Shown: positions 33,046 through 41,631 of the stretch, in pieces | Position numbering within the stretch: position 1 is the stretch's first letter | Layout: each line of letters opens with the position of its first letter | Source of the DNA: Pyrinomonadaceae bacterium | Lineage (GTDB): Bacteria > Acidobacteriota > Blastocatellia > Pyrinomonadales > Pyrinomonadaceae | Direction of reading: 5' to 3' | Length of the DNA: 64,000 bases | Assembly (NCBI GenBank): GCA_021228405.1 | Contig: JAJQRF010000003.1 | Location: 151,581 to 215,580 of the forward strand | Notes under the pieces: generated by a model | Database searches by the model: none | Told to the model about the DNA's origin: nothing | What the model saw: the letters and a program-made list of their open reading frames with translations, nothing else | Position numbers and translations under genes: made by a program

Positions 33046-35967
33046 TCACTCCTGCGCCGTAAAATCGACGTTTACGGCATCTTCATTAACGGTCAGAACA
33101 CGCGACGGCTGATTGAACGCGTAACGTTTTGAACTGACCGCAATCACATAAGTTGCTCCGGCTTCGGCATTTTCAAAGCGATAATTTCCCGCCGTTGTCG
33201 TCTTCGTCGTTCGCACATTCCCGTTCGTATCGCTCAAGGTCACAATCACATTCCCGATTCCGTTCCCATTTGCGGTCAAAACGCGTCCGCTGATCGAAAC
33301 ATTCGACGAGGTCGGCACAAAAACCAACAACGAATATTGCCGAACTCCGGCAACGCCATCCGTATCTGCCGCCCGCACGGTGAAATTATAAGTTCCCGCC
33401 ATTGTCGGCAAGCCCGAAAGCAATCCGTTCGTTGAAAGCGTGATTCCCGGCGGCAGACTTTGTCCCGTAACGGGAACGATCTCAAAATTCGTCGGCGCGA
33501 GATCGTTTGTTTTCGTTGAAAATCCGTTTTGGGCAAAATTTGTCTGCCTGGTCGCCGAAAGCTGTTGATTATAAACTTGAAGAGTGTTGGCGTTTGGAAG
33601 CGAAGCCGGCTCGAACGTGATATTTGCCTCGAACGCGCCGATGTCAACCGCCGTGCCGATCTGTCTGGGCGTACCGCGTTGGTCGGCGATAAGCGAAAAT
33701 GTCATACTCGGCGCACACAAGTTATTGACCACACAATTCGTCCCGTTATTTATTGCGGGCGAATTTTGCAGTAAAGCCCGCGTCGGAGTCGTGCCGCCGT
33801 AATTTCCCAAAGGTGCAAGCAACGGATTGATCGGGCTGGCATTAGTCCCGACGAAATCCAGATTCGTGTTCGGAGTTCCGGCTTCGATAAAGATCGTTCC
33901 CGCATTGGAATTTTTGCCGATCAGATTTCCTCCATTGCTTGTCACCGTGCCGCCGGCGCGGAAAATGTCATTGGTCGTGCCGCCCGCGATGATCGAATTG
34001 CCGATGGCGACATTGACAGCTTCACTGCTCAAATAAAGATTGCTGAATCCGCTGTTTCCGGCAATCGTCGAATTGCGGATAATGACGTTTCCGCGAAGAT
34101 AAAGGACACCGTAACCGCCTGCGGTTTCGGTGTTTCCGCTAAAAGTGGAATTACTGATTTCAGTGATCCCGTTTCCGCCGTAAAAAACCGATGACTGCGG
34201 TGCGGAATTATTAAAAAACGTTGAATTGGAAATGCGGCAGGTCGGGGCAAAACACAACAAAGCACCGCCGATCACGGAAGCATTGTTGTCGCGAAACACG
34301 ACTTTGTCGAACGTCGCCGACGTGCCGTGTATCTCGATCGCGCCGCCCTGATTATTGTTTGAGCCGCCCGTGCCGTTGCCGTTGGCAAAGGTCATCCCGA
34401 TAAAATTAATGCTCGCCGTCGAAGCGGAAAAATTTTCAAAAAGCGAAGTGGCATTATTGCCCGAAATCGTCAGTTTATCCGCGCCCGGACCGATCAGCGT
34501 CAGGCTTTTCGGAATCACGATCAGGCTGTTGAGAATGATCGTCTGCGGCGCATCGAAAAGCGTCGAAAATTCGAGATTGCTTCCGCTTACTGCCGCCGCG
34601 ACCGCTTCCCGCAAAGAGCAATCGGCATCGCAAACGCCGTCGTTCGTGTCGTTGGTTTTCGTGACCGTCAGGCTCAGAAATTCAAACGCGCCGATGTCCA
34701 CACTGGTTCCCGTAATGCGCGGAAATGCGGCTCCGCGCTGGTCGGTGGTCAACGGAACGGACGAAGTATTCAAGGCTTCGCCGTCCGCGCCCGCATTTCG
34801 CGCCGGACTGTTCGGCGCGAAATTATGCGTTGCCGTCAAACCGCCGTAATTGCCGAGCGGATACAGCATCGGGTCGGTTTGAATGCCCGAACCGCCGCCG
34901 CCGACACCGCCAAGTCCTTCGATTCCCGTTTCGATGATATTTGCACCTTCGCGTAAAATAGTGCTCGAAAAATTATTAAAAACGTCCGCGCCGAAGTTTG
35001 CGGTATTGTCGGCAATGATCGTATTTGCAAGCGTCGTGAAAATATTACTGCCGCCGAAGGTGTAAAAACCGCCGCCCGTGTTCGCTTTGTTTCCCGCGAC
35101 CGTGCAGTTGCGAAGCGTCATATTTCCGTTATTGCTCGAATTGACGAAACCGCCGCCGAGATCGGACGCGTTGTTTCCGCTGATCGTCACGTTCGACATT
35201 CGCACGGTGCTTGCCGCGTTGTATATTCCGCCGCCTCGCGACGCATTATTTCCGCTGATCGTCGAATTTTCGATGCGTGCAGGATTTACGAATACAAGAG
35301 AAAACGCGCCGCCGTTTGACGAAGTGTTGCCGCTGACGGTCGTGCCGGACATAAAAAAAGTGCCGTTAAAGAAATTGACCGCACCGCCGCCCGCGCCCGG
35401 ATTGGTCGCAACATTTCCCGCAATGCGCGAATTTGTAATATTTAAACTACTGCCGTTGACATTGATTCCCGCGCCGCTGTCAACCGAGGTGTTATTGACA
35501 ACATTTACCGCATCGAGATTGAGCGTTGCGCCGCTGAGAAGCAAAATTCCGCCGCCGCTGCCGATTCCGCTCGTCGTGACATTGCCGTTTCTAATCGTCA
35601 TATTTCGGATCGTGACATTCACGCCCGCCGGTGCATCAACCTCAAAACCGCGTCTGTTCGCACCGCCCTGCGCGTCAACGATGAAAAGATTCTGATTACT
35701 TCCGTTGATCGTTAAATTGTCGGAAATATAAGGCAGGTTTGAATTTAACAGAACTGTGCCGAACAAAGTTACATTGATCGTATCCGCGCCGCCCGCTGTA
35801 TTCGTTTGCGTGATGCAATAACGCAGATCGCCCGTTCCGCCCGCTCCGCCTGAACCTGCGCCCGTGTCGGTCAAAACATTTACCGTGCAAGTTGCCGCCT
35901 GTAAAAAAGTGGCGGCAAACAATAAAAATCCGAAACATAAAACCGATTTGATAATTCTCTTTCGCAT
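33046..35967 (-). CDS. Large secreted parallel beta-helix protein (choice-of-anchor Q, CSLREA)
   Basis: A 973-aa secreted protein. After a signal peptide (SVLCFGFLLFAATFLQA) come many Asn/Ser/Gly-rich beta-helix turns (e.g. NSTISGNNASRGGGIYNA). Two choice-of-anchor-Q units end in LGNYGGLTATHNFAPNSPARN and SVDIGAFEF; between them sits a CSLREA motif (DGVCDADCSLREAV). The C-terminal part has a putative Ig-like domain (GITLSTNGLLSGLPTMAGTY) and a carboxypeptidase-regulatory-like domain (GRVLTANGNGIGNVIVTLSD). It is an exported adhesin-like surface protein. The ATG at 35967 gives a clean signal peptide; an in-frame upstream start at 36057 overlaps the response regulator gene. Confidence 0.85.
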   Translation of the reverse strand: MRKRIIKSVLCFGFLLFAATFLQAATCTVNVLTDTGAGSGGAGGTGDLRYCITQTNTAGGADTINVTLFGTVLLNSNLPYISDNLTINGSNQNLFIVDAQGGANRRGFEVDAPAGVNVTIRNMTIRNGNVTTSGIGSGGGILLLSGATLNLDAVNVVNNTSVDSGAGINVNGSSLNITNSRIAGNVATNPGAGGGAVNFFNGTFFMSGTTVSGNTSSNGGAFSLVFVNPARIENSTISGNNASRGGGIYNAASTVRMSNVTISGNNASDLGGGFVNSSNNGNMTLRNCTVAGNKANTGGGFYTFGGSNIFTTLANTIIADNTANFGADVFNNFSSTILREGANIIETGIEGLGGVGGGGSGIQTDPMLYPLGNYGGLTATHNFAPNSPARNAGADGEALNTSSVPLTTDQRGAAFPRITGTSVDIGAFEFLSLTVTKTNDTNDGVCDADCSLREAVAAAVSGSNLEFSTLFDAPQTIILNSLIVIPKSLTLIGPGADKLTISGNNATSLFENFSASTASINFIGMTFANGNGTGGSNNNQGGAIEIHGTSATFDKVVFRDNNASVIGGALLCFAPTCRISNSTFFNNSAPQSSVFYGGNGITEISNSTFSGNTETAGGYGVLYLRGNVIIRNSTIAGNSGFSNLYLSSEAVNVAIGNSIIAGGTTNDIFRAGGTVTSNGGNLIGKNSNAGTIFIEAGTPNTNLDFVGTNASPINPLLAPLGNYGGTTPTRALLQNSPAINNGTNCVVNNLCAPSMTFSLIADQRGTPRQIGTAVDIGAFEANITFEPASLPNANTLQVYNQQLSATRQTNFAQNGFSTKTNDLAPTNFEIVPVTGQSLPPGITLSTNGLLSGLPTMAGTYNFTVRAADTDGVAGVRQYSLLVFVPTSSNVSISGRVLTANGNGIGNVIVTLSDTNGNVRTTKTTTAGNYRFENAEAGATYVIAVSSKRYAFNQPSRVLTVNEDAVNVDFTAQE

Positions 35968-36046
35968 AATTCTAAATTTTGTTTTTCCAGGAGAGTTGTG
36001 TTCGCTTGCCGTTAAATCGAAATTATTCGAGCTACGGCAATTTCTT

Positions 36047-36427
36047 TTATTTTTCAACTTCCTTTTCAGTTATTACCCTTGATAAAATTCGGCGCAGTTC
36101 CAGCAAATTTTCTTTTACTACGAAACCGAATGCACCCGCTTTTTTTGCGGCTTCGCGCATCTGAGCATCGCCGTGTTTGGTCACGATGACGATGTGCGCG
36201 TCGGGAAACGAAGCGAGGATTTCACGTGTTGCCGTCAATCCGTCCGTTTCGCACATTTCGACATCCATCAAAACCCAGTCAGGCTGATATTTTCGATAAG
36301 CGGGCAAAGCCTCTGCCCCGTCTTTGCACTCGTTTATTTCTTTTGCAAATTCGCCGACAACGTGCCTGATCGTCCGACGCATCACGGAATTGTCATCAAC
36401 AATTAAAAATGACATCGATTTTTTCAT
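36047..36427 (-). CDS. Single-domain response regulator (CheY-like)
   Basis: A 126-aa receiver domain with no output domain. LIVDDNSVMRRTI carries the acidic pair, WVLMDVEMCETDG the phospho-acceptor Asp, IVIVTKHGD the Thr and FGFVVKENLLEL the Lys. It may act by protein contact, or in phosphorelay with a kinase such as the one at 38 kb. It follows the lectin/pore gene on the same strand after a 90-bp gap. Confidence 0.9.
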   Translation of the reverse strand: MKKSMSFLIVDDNSVMRRTIRHVVGEFAKEINECKDGAEALPAYRKYQPDWVLMDVEMCETDGLTATREILASFPDAHIVIVTKHGDAQMREAAKKAGAFGFVVKENLLELRRILSRVITEKEVEK

Positions 36428-36517
36428 TGGATTTCGGACAGTCGAATTTAAAAGATTCAGCTTCGTGTCTTTTCGCTCGACCGTCCTTTTCTAATTTTTT
36501 TTTATGAAATTCGTTGC

Positions 36518-37441
36518 TTAATGCGGAATGTCATTTTTGGTTGTTTGCGCCATCAAAAAATAAGTCGTGCCCGAATAATTGCCGGAAATCGTTCCCGGCA
36601 CGACTGCACCGTCCTGATAGTGATAAGTCGCGCTTCCCGAATACGGAATCGTAAATTCGCGTTGCTGTAGGATCGCCGTGCATTTGACATCTTCATAAGC
36701 CCCCGCATTGACGGGAACTTCCGCCGTGATCGTGTTTGTTTCCGATTCGGTCGCTCCCCAGCTATAGGTGTGCGTTTCACTTGCCGAGATAGTGACGTTG
36801 CCTTCGTCGAGAACAGGCACAGCGGTAAATTCGACCGAAATACCGACCGTGATGCTGTCCGAAGCAGACCAGCTCGAAGTTTCCGTATAAGCTTTTGAAT
36901 AAGTCAACGTTCTGGTTTGAGCGGAATCGGTCGCGTTATAATTATCGACCGTCAAAGGAATTTGATTCGGGTCATTTACATCAACCGTCGTGCGCGCATT
37001 GAGATCGTAATTTACGCTTGCTTCGACTTTGCTGATGACGGGAACGTTGTCGTCGCCCCAGATGACTTCGCCGCGCGGTGAATAAACCACGAAATTTCCG
37101 TCACCCTGCATCACCGCCACCGAACCCCAATTTCGTGAATCGCCGAGCGGCACCCGCGCCTTTCCGTCGTTCAATCCCCACAGCCAACCGCCGCGACTTT
37201 CGGGCGTTCCCCTGTAAAGACACAAATTTCCGTCGCCCTGCATGACCATAAAAGCAGGTTCGTCGATCGTCGTGTTCGTGTGATAAACAAAGCCGTGATT
37301 GTTGTCGGGTCCCGAACCGTGAAAAACGACAAAATCGCCGTTATCCTGCATTATCCCGTAATATAAGCCGTTGTATGAAACCAAATAATCGTTCGGTCTG
37401 AGAACTTCCCCGACCATTAATCTATCTCCGCGATTTCCCAT
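36518..37441 (-). CDS. Bulb-type lectin fused to aerolysin-like pore-forming domain
   Basis: A 307-aa protein. Residues about 1-135 hold bulb-type (GNA-like) mannose-lectin repeats: GIMQDNGDFVVF, FMVMQGDGNLCLY and VAVMQGDGNFVVY (the QxDxNxVxY pattern), with WGLND and VIWGDD. From about 140 the sequence turns into alternating Thr/Ser-rich beta strands (SWSASDSITVGISVEF, GNVTISASETHTYSWGATE, TNTITAEVPVNAGAYEDVKC, TIPYSGSATYHY), which is the ETX/MTX2 aerolysin-type pore domain with its insertion-loop region. No signal peptide, as in several aerolysin-like proteins. Domain calls are from pattern; activity is inferred. Confidence 0.75.
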   Translation of the reverse strand: MGNRGDRLMVGEVLRPNDYLVSYNGLYYGIMQDNGDFVVFHGSGPDNNHGFVYHTNTTIDEPAFMVMQGDGNLCLYRGTPESRGGWLWGLNDGKARVPLGDSRNWGSVAVMQGDGNFVVYSPRGEVIWGDDNVPVISKVEASVNYDLNARTTVDVNDPNQIPLTVDNYNATDSAQTRTLTYSKAYTETSSWSASDSITVGISVEFTAVPVLDEGNVTISASETHTYSWGATESETNTITAEVPVNAGAYEDVKCTAILQQREFTIPYSGSATYHYQDGAVVPGTISGNYSGTTYFLMAQTTKNDIPH

Positions 37442-37579
37442 AATATCTTTATTGATCTCCTTTTTTTAACTGAAAAATGAACTGTATTTTTCGTGCAAAA
37501 AGAGAATAACAAAGCGGAAATCCGCTGACATCGGTATTGATGCCTAATTTCGGATAGGTAATATTGCCTATTTTTTCGG

Positions 37580-38215
37580 TTAGATTTTGTTTTTATTGTT
37601 GAGCGCGAAGGTCAGCAAAGCATTTTTGCCTTTGAGGTCGAGTTTGGAAGAAATATTGGCGCGGTGGTGATCGACGGTGCGGGGACTAACAAAAAGTTCT
37701 TCGGCGATCTCTTTCGTCGTTTTCCCGTTTGCAATAAGCCGCAAAACACGGCGTTCGGAAACGGTCAAAGTGTCGAGCGGCGAAGAATTTCCGTTGCGTC
37801 GGTTCAGTAAAAATTCCGATAAAACGTGGCTGAAAAATCTTTTCCCCCGCACAACTTCCTTGATGCAGTTGACAATATCGGTCGCCGCGCTGTCTTTGAT
37901 GACGAAGCCTTTTACGTCCGCGTCGATCGCCGCATTAAAGATCGCTTCGTCTTTGTGCATCGTCAGAAAGATCGGCAAAGTCGTTAAGTTTTTCGTCTGA
38001 ATCGTTCGTGCAACGGTCAAACCGTCGACTTTCGGCATATCCGAATCGAGCACGACGATGTGCGGCTCAAGCCTTTCTATTTCCGAAAGCGCAATTTCGC
38101 CGTTGTCGGCTTCGCTCACGATCTTCATTTCCGAATCGCTCTCGATGACGGCACGCAGACCGCGCCGAAAGATCGGATGATCGTCTGCGATGATAATTCT
38201 GATTCCTTCACTCAT
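37580..38215 (-). CDS. NarL/FixJ-family response regulator
   Basis: A 211-aa two-domain regulator: receiver (IIADDHPIFRRGLRAVIES, acceptor Asp in VVLDSDMPKVDG, Lys in GFVIKDSA) and a C-terminal LuxR-type HTH (LTVSERRVLRLIANGKTTKE, RTVDHHRANISSKL). It starts inside the end of the sensor kinase gene (8-bp overlap), so the two are translationally coupled as a cognate pair. Downstream genes on the strand encode the lectin/pore protein and a second receiver. Confidence 0.95.
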   Translation of the reverse strand: MSEGIRIIIADDHPIFRRGLRAVIESDSEMKIVSEADNGEIALSEIERLEPHIVVLDSDMPKVDGLTVARTIQTKNLTTLPIFLTMHKDEAIFNAAIDADVKGFVIKDSAATDIVNCIKEVVRGKRFFSHVLSEFLLNRRNGNSSPLDTLTVSERRVLRLIANGKTTKEIAEELFVSPRTVDHHRANISSKLDLKGKNALLTFALNNKNKI

Positions 38216-41200
38216 TGCTTTTCCCGACTTTTACGATTACGTTTGTTCCCTTTCCGTTTTCAGATTCGATTTTATATTCGCCGTTTAAAATTTTCACGCG
38301 TTCGGCAATTCCTTCTAAACCAAGACCGCTTTCCGAAGAAGTTTTTGCCGCTTCGACATCGAAACCTTTGCCGTCGTCGCGGCACGTAAAAATTAAAATG
38401 TCTTGCTCTAGCTTTACCGAAACCCAAGCATTTTCAGCGTTACTGTGTTTGATGACGTTATTTATACATTCCTGCACGATTCGATAAAAAATGATTTCGT
38501 CGTCTTTCGATAAAAATCCGTCGATCGCTTCTATTTCATAAACAAACTTAATCGCCGCCGAATTTTTGATATTTTTCAGCATATATTCGAGCGTGTTTGT
38601 CAGTCCGAGCCGTTCGAGTTGATAGGGACGAAGATTGTGCGCGATTTCGCGGACTTCTTCGATCGCCAGCGACGAAGTTTCGGAAACTTCCGTCAAATAT
38701 TGCCGCGCCGCATCTTTTTCCGTCAGCGAATTCAGTCCGAACAACGCCCAGTTTTTTATCGCCAAAAGATATTGCCCAAGCGAATCGTGCATTTCCGAAG
38801 CGATTCTTTTACGTTCCGATTCCTGCGATTCGAGCAGTTTGCGCGAAAATTCCTGCTGGATGAGCTGACGGCGTTTCAATTCGCGTTCGCGCAGTTTGAA
38901 AACCGTAAAAACAATAAAAATCGCCGATAATGAAGCCAGCGCAATGAACCAAGTCTTTTTCCAGAACGGCGCGTTGACGACGATTTTCAATCGCACGCCT
39001 TCTTCATTCCAAACGCCGTCCGAATTTGCCGCGATGATGTGAAACGTAAACTCGCCCGCCGGAAATGACGGAAAATAAAGCTCGCGGATATTGCGAACGT
39101 CCGTCCATTCTTCGCTCAAACCTTCGATCCGGTAACGAAATTTCACTTGCTCGGGTTTGATAAAGCTGATTCCCGTATACCTGATCTCAAGATTATTCTG
39201 ATTCGCCTGTATCGTGATCCCGTCACGAAAATCGACCGCCACACGATCTATCAAAACATTTTCGATCTGCACAGGCGGCGGTTGCCGATTGAACGAAACC
39301 TCGTTTGGGTCGACGACCGCTACACCGTCCTGCGTTGGAAACCAGAGTTTCCCGTTCGTCGTTTTAATTCCTGCGGGTTGCCGTCCGCCGTTCGCCTCGG
39401 TGTTGAGCATTCCGTCCGGTTTGCCGTAAGCGATCGAATTGATCTTGGCTATCCTCCCTTCGGCAAAATCTTCCAATTCCTGTCGGTTGACGCGGTAAAT
39501 TCCTTTGTTACAGCTTATCCAGAAATTGTTTTTGTCGTCTTCCAAAATCTGGAAAACGCCGTTGTTGAAAAGCCCGTTTTCGATCGTAAAATTAATAAAT
39601 TTCCCGTCCGCAAAACGCGACAAACCGCCATCGTATGTCCCGATCCAGAGCGTTCCGTTGTTGTCTTCATAGAGCGCACGGATACGATTGCTCGCCAAAC
39701 CGTTTTCGGTCGTAAAAACGGAAAATGAAGCCGTATTCGTTTCATTCTTTTCTTCCAATTTTACGAGTCCGCCGTAAGTTCCGAGCCAAATCAGTCCTTT
39801 TCGATCCTGGTAAATTATCTTGACATCGTTCGATGGCAAACCGTCCGCAGTCGTATATGTTTTGAATAATCTATCGTCACGAAGTTCATACAGACCTTTG
39901 TCGGTTCCGAGCCGCACAACGCCCGCTTCGTCTTTGTGGATCGTCCAGATTATCGAATCATTGCCGAGCGAGTATTTTTTCCACGCGCCGTTTTCAAGCC
40001 GATAAAACGTCCCGTCCGTCGAGCCGAGCCACAAAATGCCGTTTTCCTCTTCATATAAAGCCGTCGCCGAAACGATTTTGTCTTCGTTGTTCGTAATCAA
40101 AGCATCGGTAAAACGACCGTCGCGATAAACGCTCAAACCTTTGGTCGTCCCGGCATAAACATCGCCGTTGCGGGTTTGTAAAATCGGATAAACTTCCGTC
40201 GCCGCTAAACCGTCCGCGGTCGAAAGCGACCTGATAAATTGTTTTTTCAAAAGATTCAGCCCGCGATCGGTAGTTGAAATCCAGAGATTATCTTCACGGT
40301 CACGAGTTATTTTATGAAGCAGTAAACTCGACAGTCCGGTAGATTTTCCGAGTGTCGTAAAACGTCCGTCTTTATAATGAACCAGCCCGACCCCGGCGAT
40401 CCACGGCATTCCCGACGTAAACCAAATCGCCCCGTCGTTCTCTTCGAGTTGCGGCAGTAAGCAAACGTTCGGCGGCACGCCTTCTTTTTCCGTAAACTTC
40501 GTGATTTCACCATCTTTCAAACGGTAAACGCCGTTCAGATCGCTAAACCAGAGATTTCCTTTGCGATCTTCAAAAAGCTTGACTCCCGTAAGTTTTTCGT
40601 TGTAAGCCCTGATCGGAATCGGGTAAAACCGCTGTTCGTCGTTTGCCGACTTTTCCCTGATTCCGTCTGTATCGAAAAACCAGATATTTCCTGAGGGACT
40701 GCGGTAAAATCTATTGTTATTGGGAATTTCCGACTCGGGAACAGGAAGAAATTTGCCGTTCCGGAAATAAGATTTTCCTTCGGCTGTCCCGACATAAAAA
40801 TTTCCTTGAACATCGCTACCGAAATCGGTCAATTTATTTGACGGCAAACCGTCGGCAACAGTGTATGTCCGAAACACGCCGTTTTGATAAACCGTCAAAC
40901 CGCCGTCTTCCGTTCCTGCCAGTAAAGTGCCGTCCGCTTCGACACGAAGCAACAAAAAACGGTTACTTAAAATTTCAGGGGTGTTATTTTTGTCATAAAC
41001 GACAAATTTCGAGCCGTCATATCGAACCAAACCGTCAAAAGTCGTGAGCCAAAGATAACCGTCGGGCGTTTGCACGACATCACGCACACCGTTTTGCGGC
41101 AAACCGTTGTCCGTCGTGAAAGAATCGAGTCTGTATTGTGCCGAAATTGTGTAAGAAAAAATAATAACCGCGAAAGCTATGAAGCAAATGAAGCATTTAA

Positions 41201-41234
41201 TGGTAAATATTTTTTTCCTAATCAATTTTCCCAT
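38208..41234 (-). CDS. Beta-propeller/Y_Y_Y sensor histidine kinase (HisKA_3)
   Basis: About 1008 aa. A signal/anchor segment (FICFIAFAVIIFSYTISA) precedes two-component-regulator propeller repeats (about 40-690; recurring DGLPSN and GNLWF/GLIWLGT words), a Y_Y_Y domain (about 690-760), a membrane helix (IALASLSAIFIVFTVF), HisKA_3 (ERKRIASEMHDSLGQ with phospho-His) and HATPase_c (GLGLEGIAERVKILNGEY). Such kinases sense periplasmic ligands, often sugars. The ATG at 41234 has AGGGAAAG just upstream, better than the earlier TTG and ATG starts up to 41291. Partner: the overlapping NarL-type regulator. Confidence 0.93.
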   Translation of the reverse strand: MGKLIRKKIFTIKCFICFIAFAVIIFSYTISAQYRLDSFTTDNGLPQNGVRDVVQTPDGYLWLTTFDGLVRYDGSKFVVYDKNNTPEILSNRFLLLRVEADGTLLAGTEDGGLTVYQNGVFRTYTVADGLPSNKLTDFGSDVQGNFYVGTAEGKSYFRNGKFLPVPESEIPNNNRFYRSPSGNIWFFDTDGIREKSANDEQRFYPIPIRAYNEKLTGVKLFEDRKGNLWFSDLNGVYRLKDGEITKFTEKEGVPPNVCLLPQLEENDGAIWFTSGMPWIAGVGLVHYKDGRFTTLGKSTGLSSLLLHKITRDREDNLWISTTDRGLNLLKKQFIRSLSTADGLAATEVYPILQTRNGDVYAGTTKGLSVYRDGRFTDALITNNEDKIVSATALYEEENGILWLGSTDGTFYRLENGAWKKYSLGNDSIIWTIHKDEAGVVRLGTDKGLYELRDDRLFKTYTTADGLPSNDVKIIYQDRKGLIWLGTYGGLVKLEEKNETNTASFSVFTTENGLASNRIRALYEDNNGTLWIGTYDGGLSRFADGKFINFTIENGLFNNGVFQILEDDKNNFWISCNKGIYRVNRQELEDFAEGRIAKINSIAYGKPDGMLNTEANGGRQPAGIKTTNGKLWFPTQDGVAVVDPNEVSFNRQPPPVQIENVLIDRVAVDFRDGITIQANQNNLEIRYTGISFIKPEQVKFRYRIEGLSEEWTDVRNIRELYFPSFPAGEFTFHIIAANSDGVWNEEGVRLKIVVNAPFWKKTWFIALASLSAIFIVFTVFKLRERELKRRQLIQQEFSRKLLESQESERKRIASEMHDSLGQYLLAIKNWALFGLNSLTEKDAARQYLTEVSETSSLAIEEVREIAHNLRPYQLERLGLTNTLEYMLKNIKNSAAIKFVYEIEAIDGFLSKDDEIIFYRIVQECINNVIKHSNAENAWVSVKLEQDILIFTCRDDGKGFDVEAAKTSSESGLGLEGIAERVKILNGEYKIESENGKGTNVIVKVGKSNE

Positions 41235-41499
41235 CTCATCTTTCCCTGAATCTTCTTCTATCTCTTCGGGCATCGCATAATTTTTACACAAAAGAGGTGA
41301 TAATTATCAATTTCGCGGAAAATTTAATATTATTTCGGTAGATAAAGTGATATTTGAGTCCAGTTTCAATAAAAATTTCATCAAAAAAATATTTTTTTTC
41401 AACTTTTTTCGGTCGATTCATTAAAGATTTGCACAACCCTTTTTCCAGAAGCGGCAAATCTTTGATTTATTAAATCGCCGGTTTGATACATTTGGAAAG

Positions 41500-41543
41500 T
41501 TTTCCACAGCTTTTTCCACAGGCAAGTTCAAAAGTTTTCCACA
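41500..41543 (+). promoter_or_regulatory. Cluster of three TTTTCCACA (DnaA-box-like) 9-mers
   Basis: Exact TTTTCCACA at 41500-41508, 41512-41520 and 41535-41543, each followed by G. They match the relaxed DnaA-box pattern TTWTNCACA. The 200 bp before them are AT-rich (for example CAAAAAAATATTTTTTTTC near 41383). They lie directly upstream of an inverted repeat and the ncRNA promoter, so they could be a DnaA-binding control region or, less likely, part of an origin. Confidence 0.55.
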
Positions 41544-41568
41544 GAAGGCTTGGTTTTTAAGCCTCGAA

Positions 41569-41592
41569 TACTTTGAAAACTTAAAGTATTTT
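41569..41592. repeat. Inverted repeat just upstream of the ncRNA promoter
   Basis: AATACTTT and AAAGTATT (8-bp perfect arms, around 41568-41592) flank GAAAACTT and end a few bases before the -35. Upstream, AGGCTT and AAGCCT (41546-41563) form another short stem. Possible operator. Confidence 0.5.
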
Positions 41593-41596
41593 CTAC

Positions 41597-41624
41597 TTGA
41601 CATCAAAGAAAACGGGTGTAAAAT
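41597..41624 (+). promoter_or_regulatory. Strong sigma-70 promoter of the structured RNA
   Basis: TTGACA (41597-41602), 16-bp spacer, TAAAAT (41619-41624), with a TG two bases before the -10. Start of transcription is expected near 41631-41633. Confidence 0.8.
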
Positions 41625-41631
41625 CCATCTA

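Noticed and set aside
41300-41600. Chromosomal replication origin
   Set aside because: Three DnaA-like boxes are suggestive, but no replication genes or clear strand switch are present, so only the box cluster is reported.
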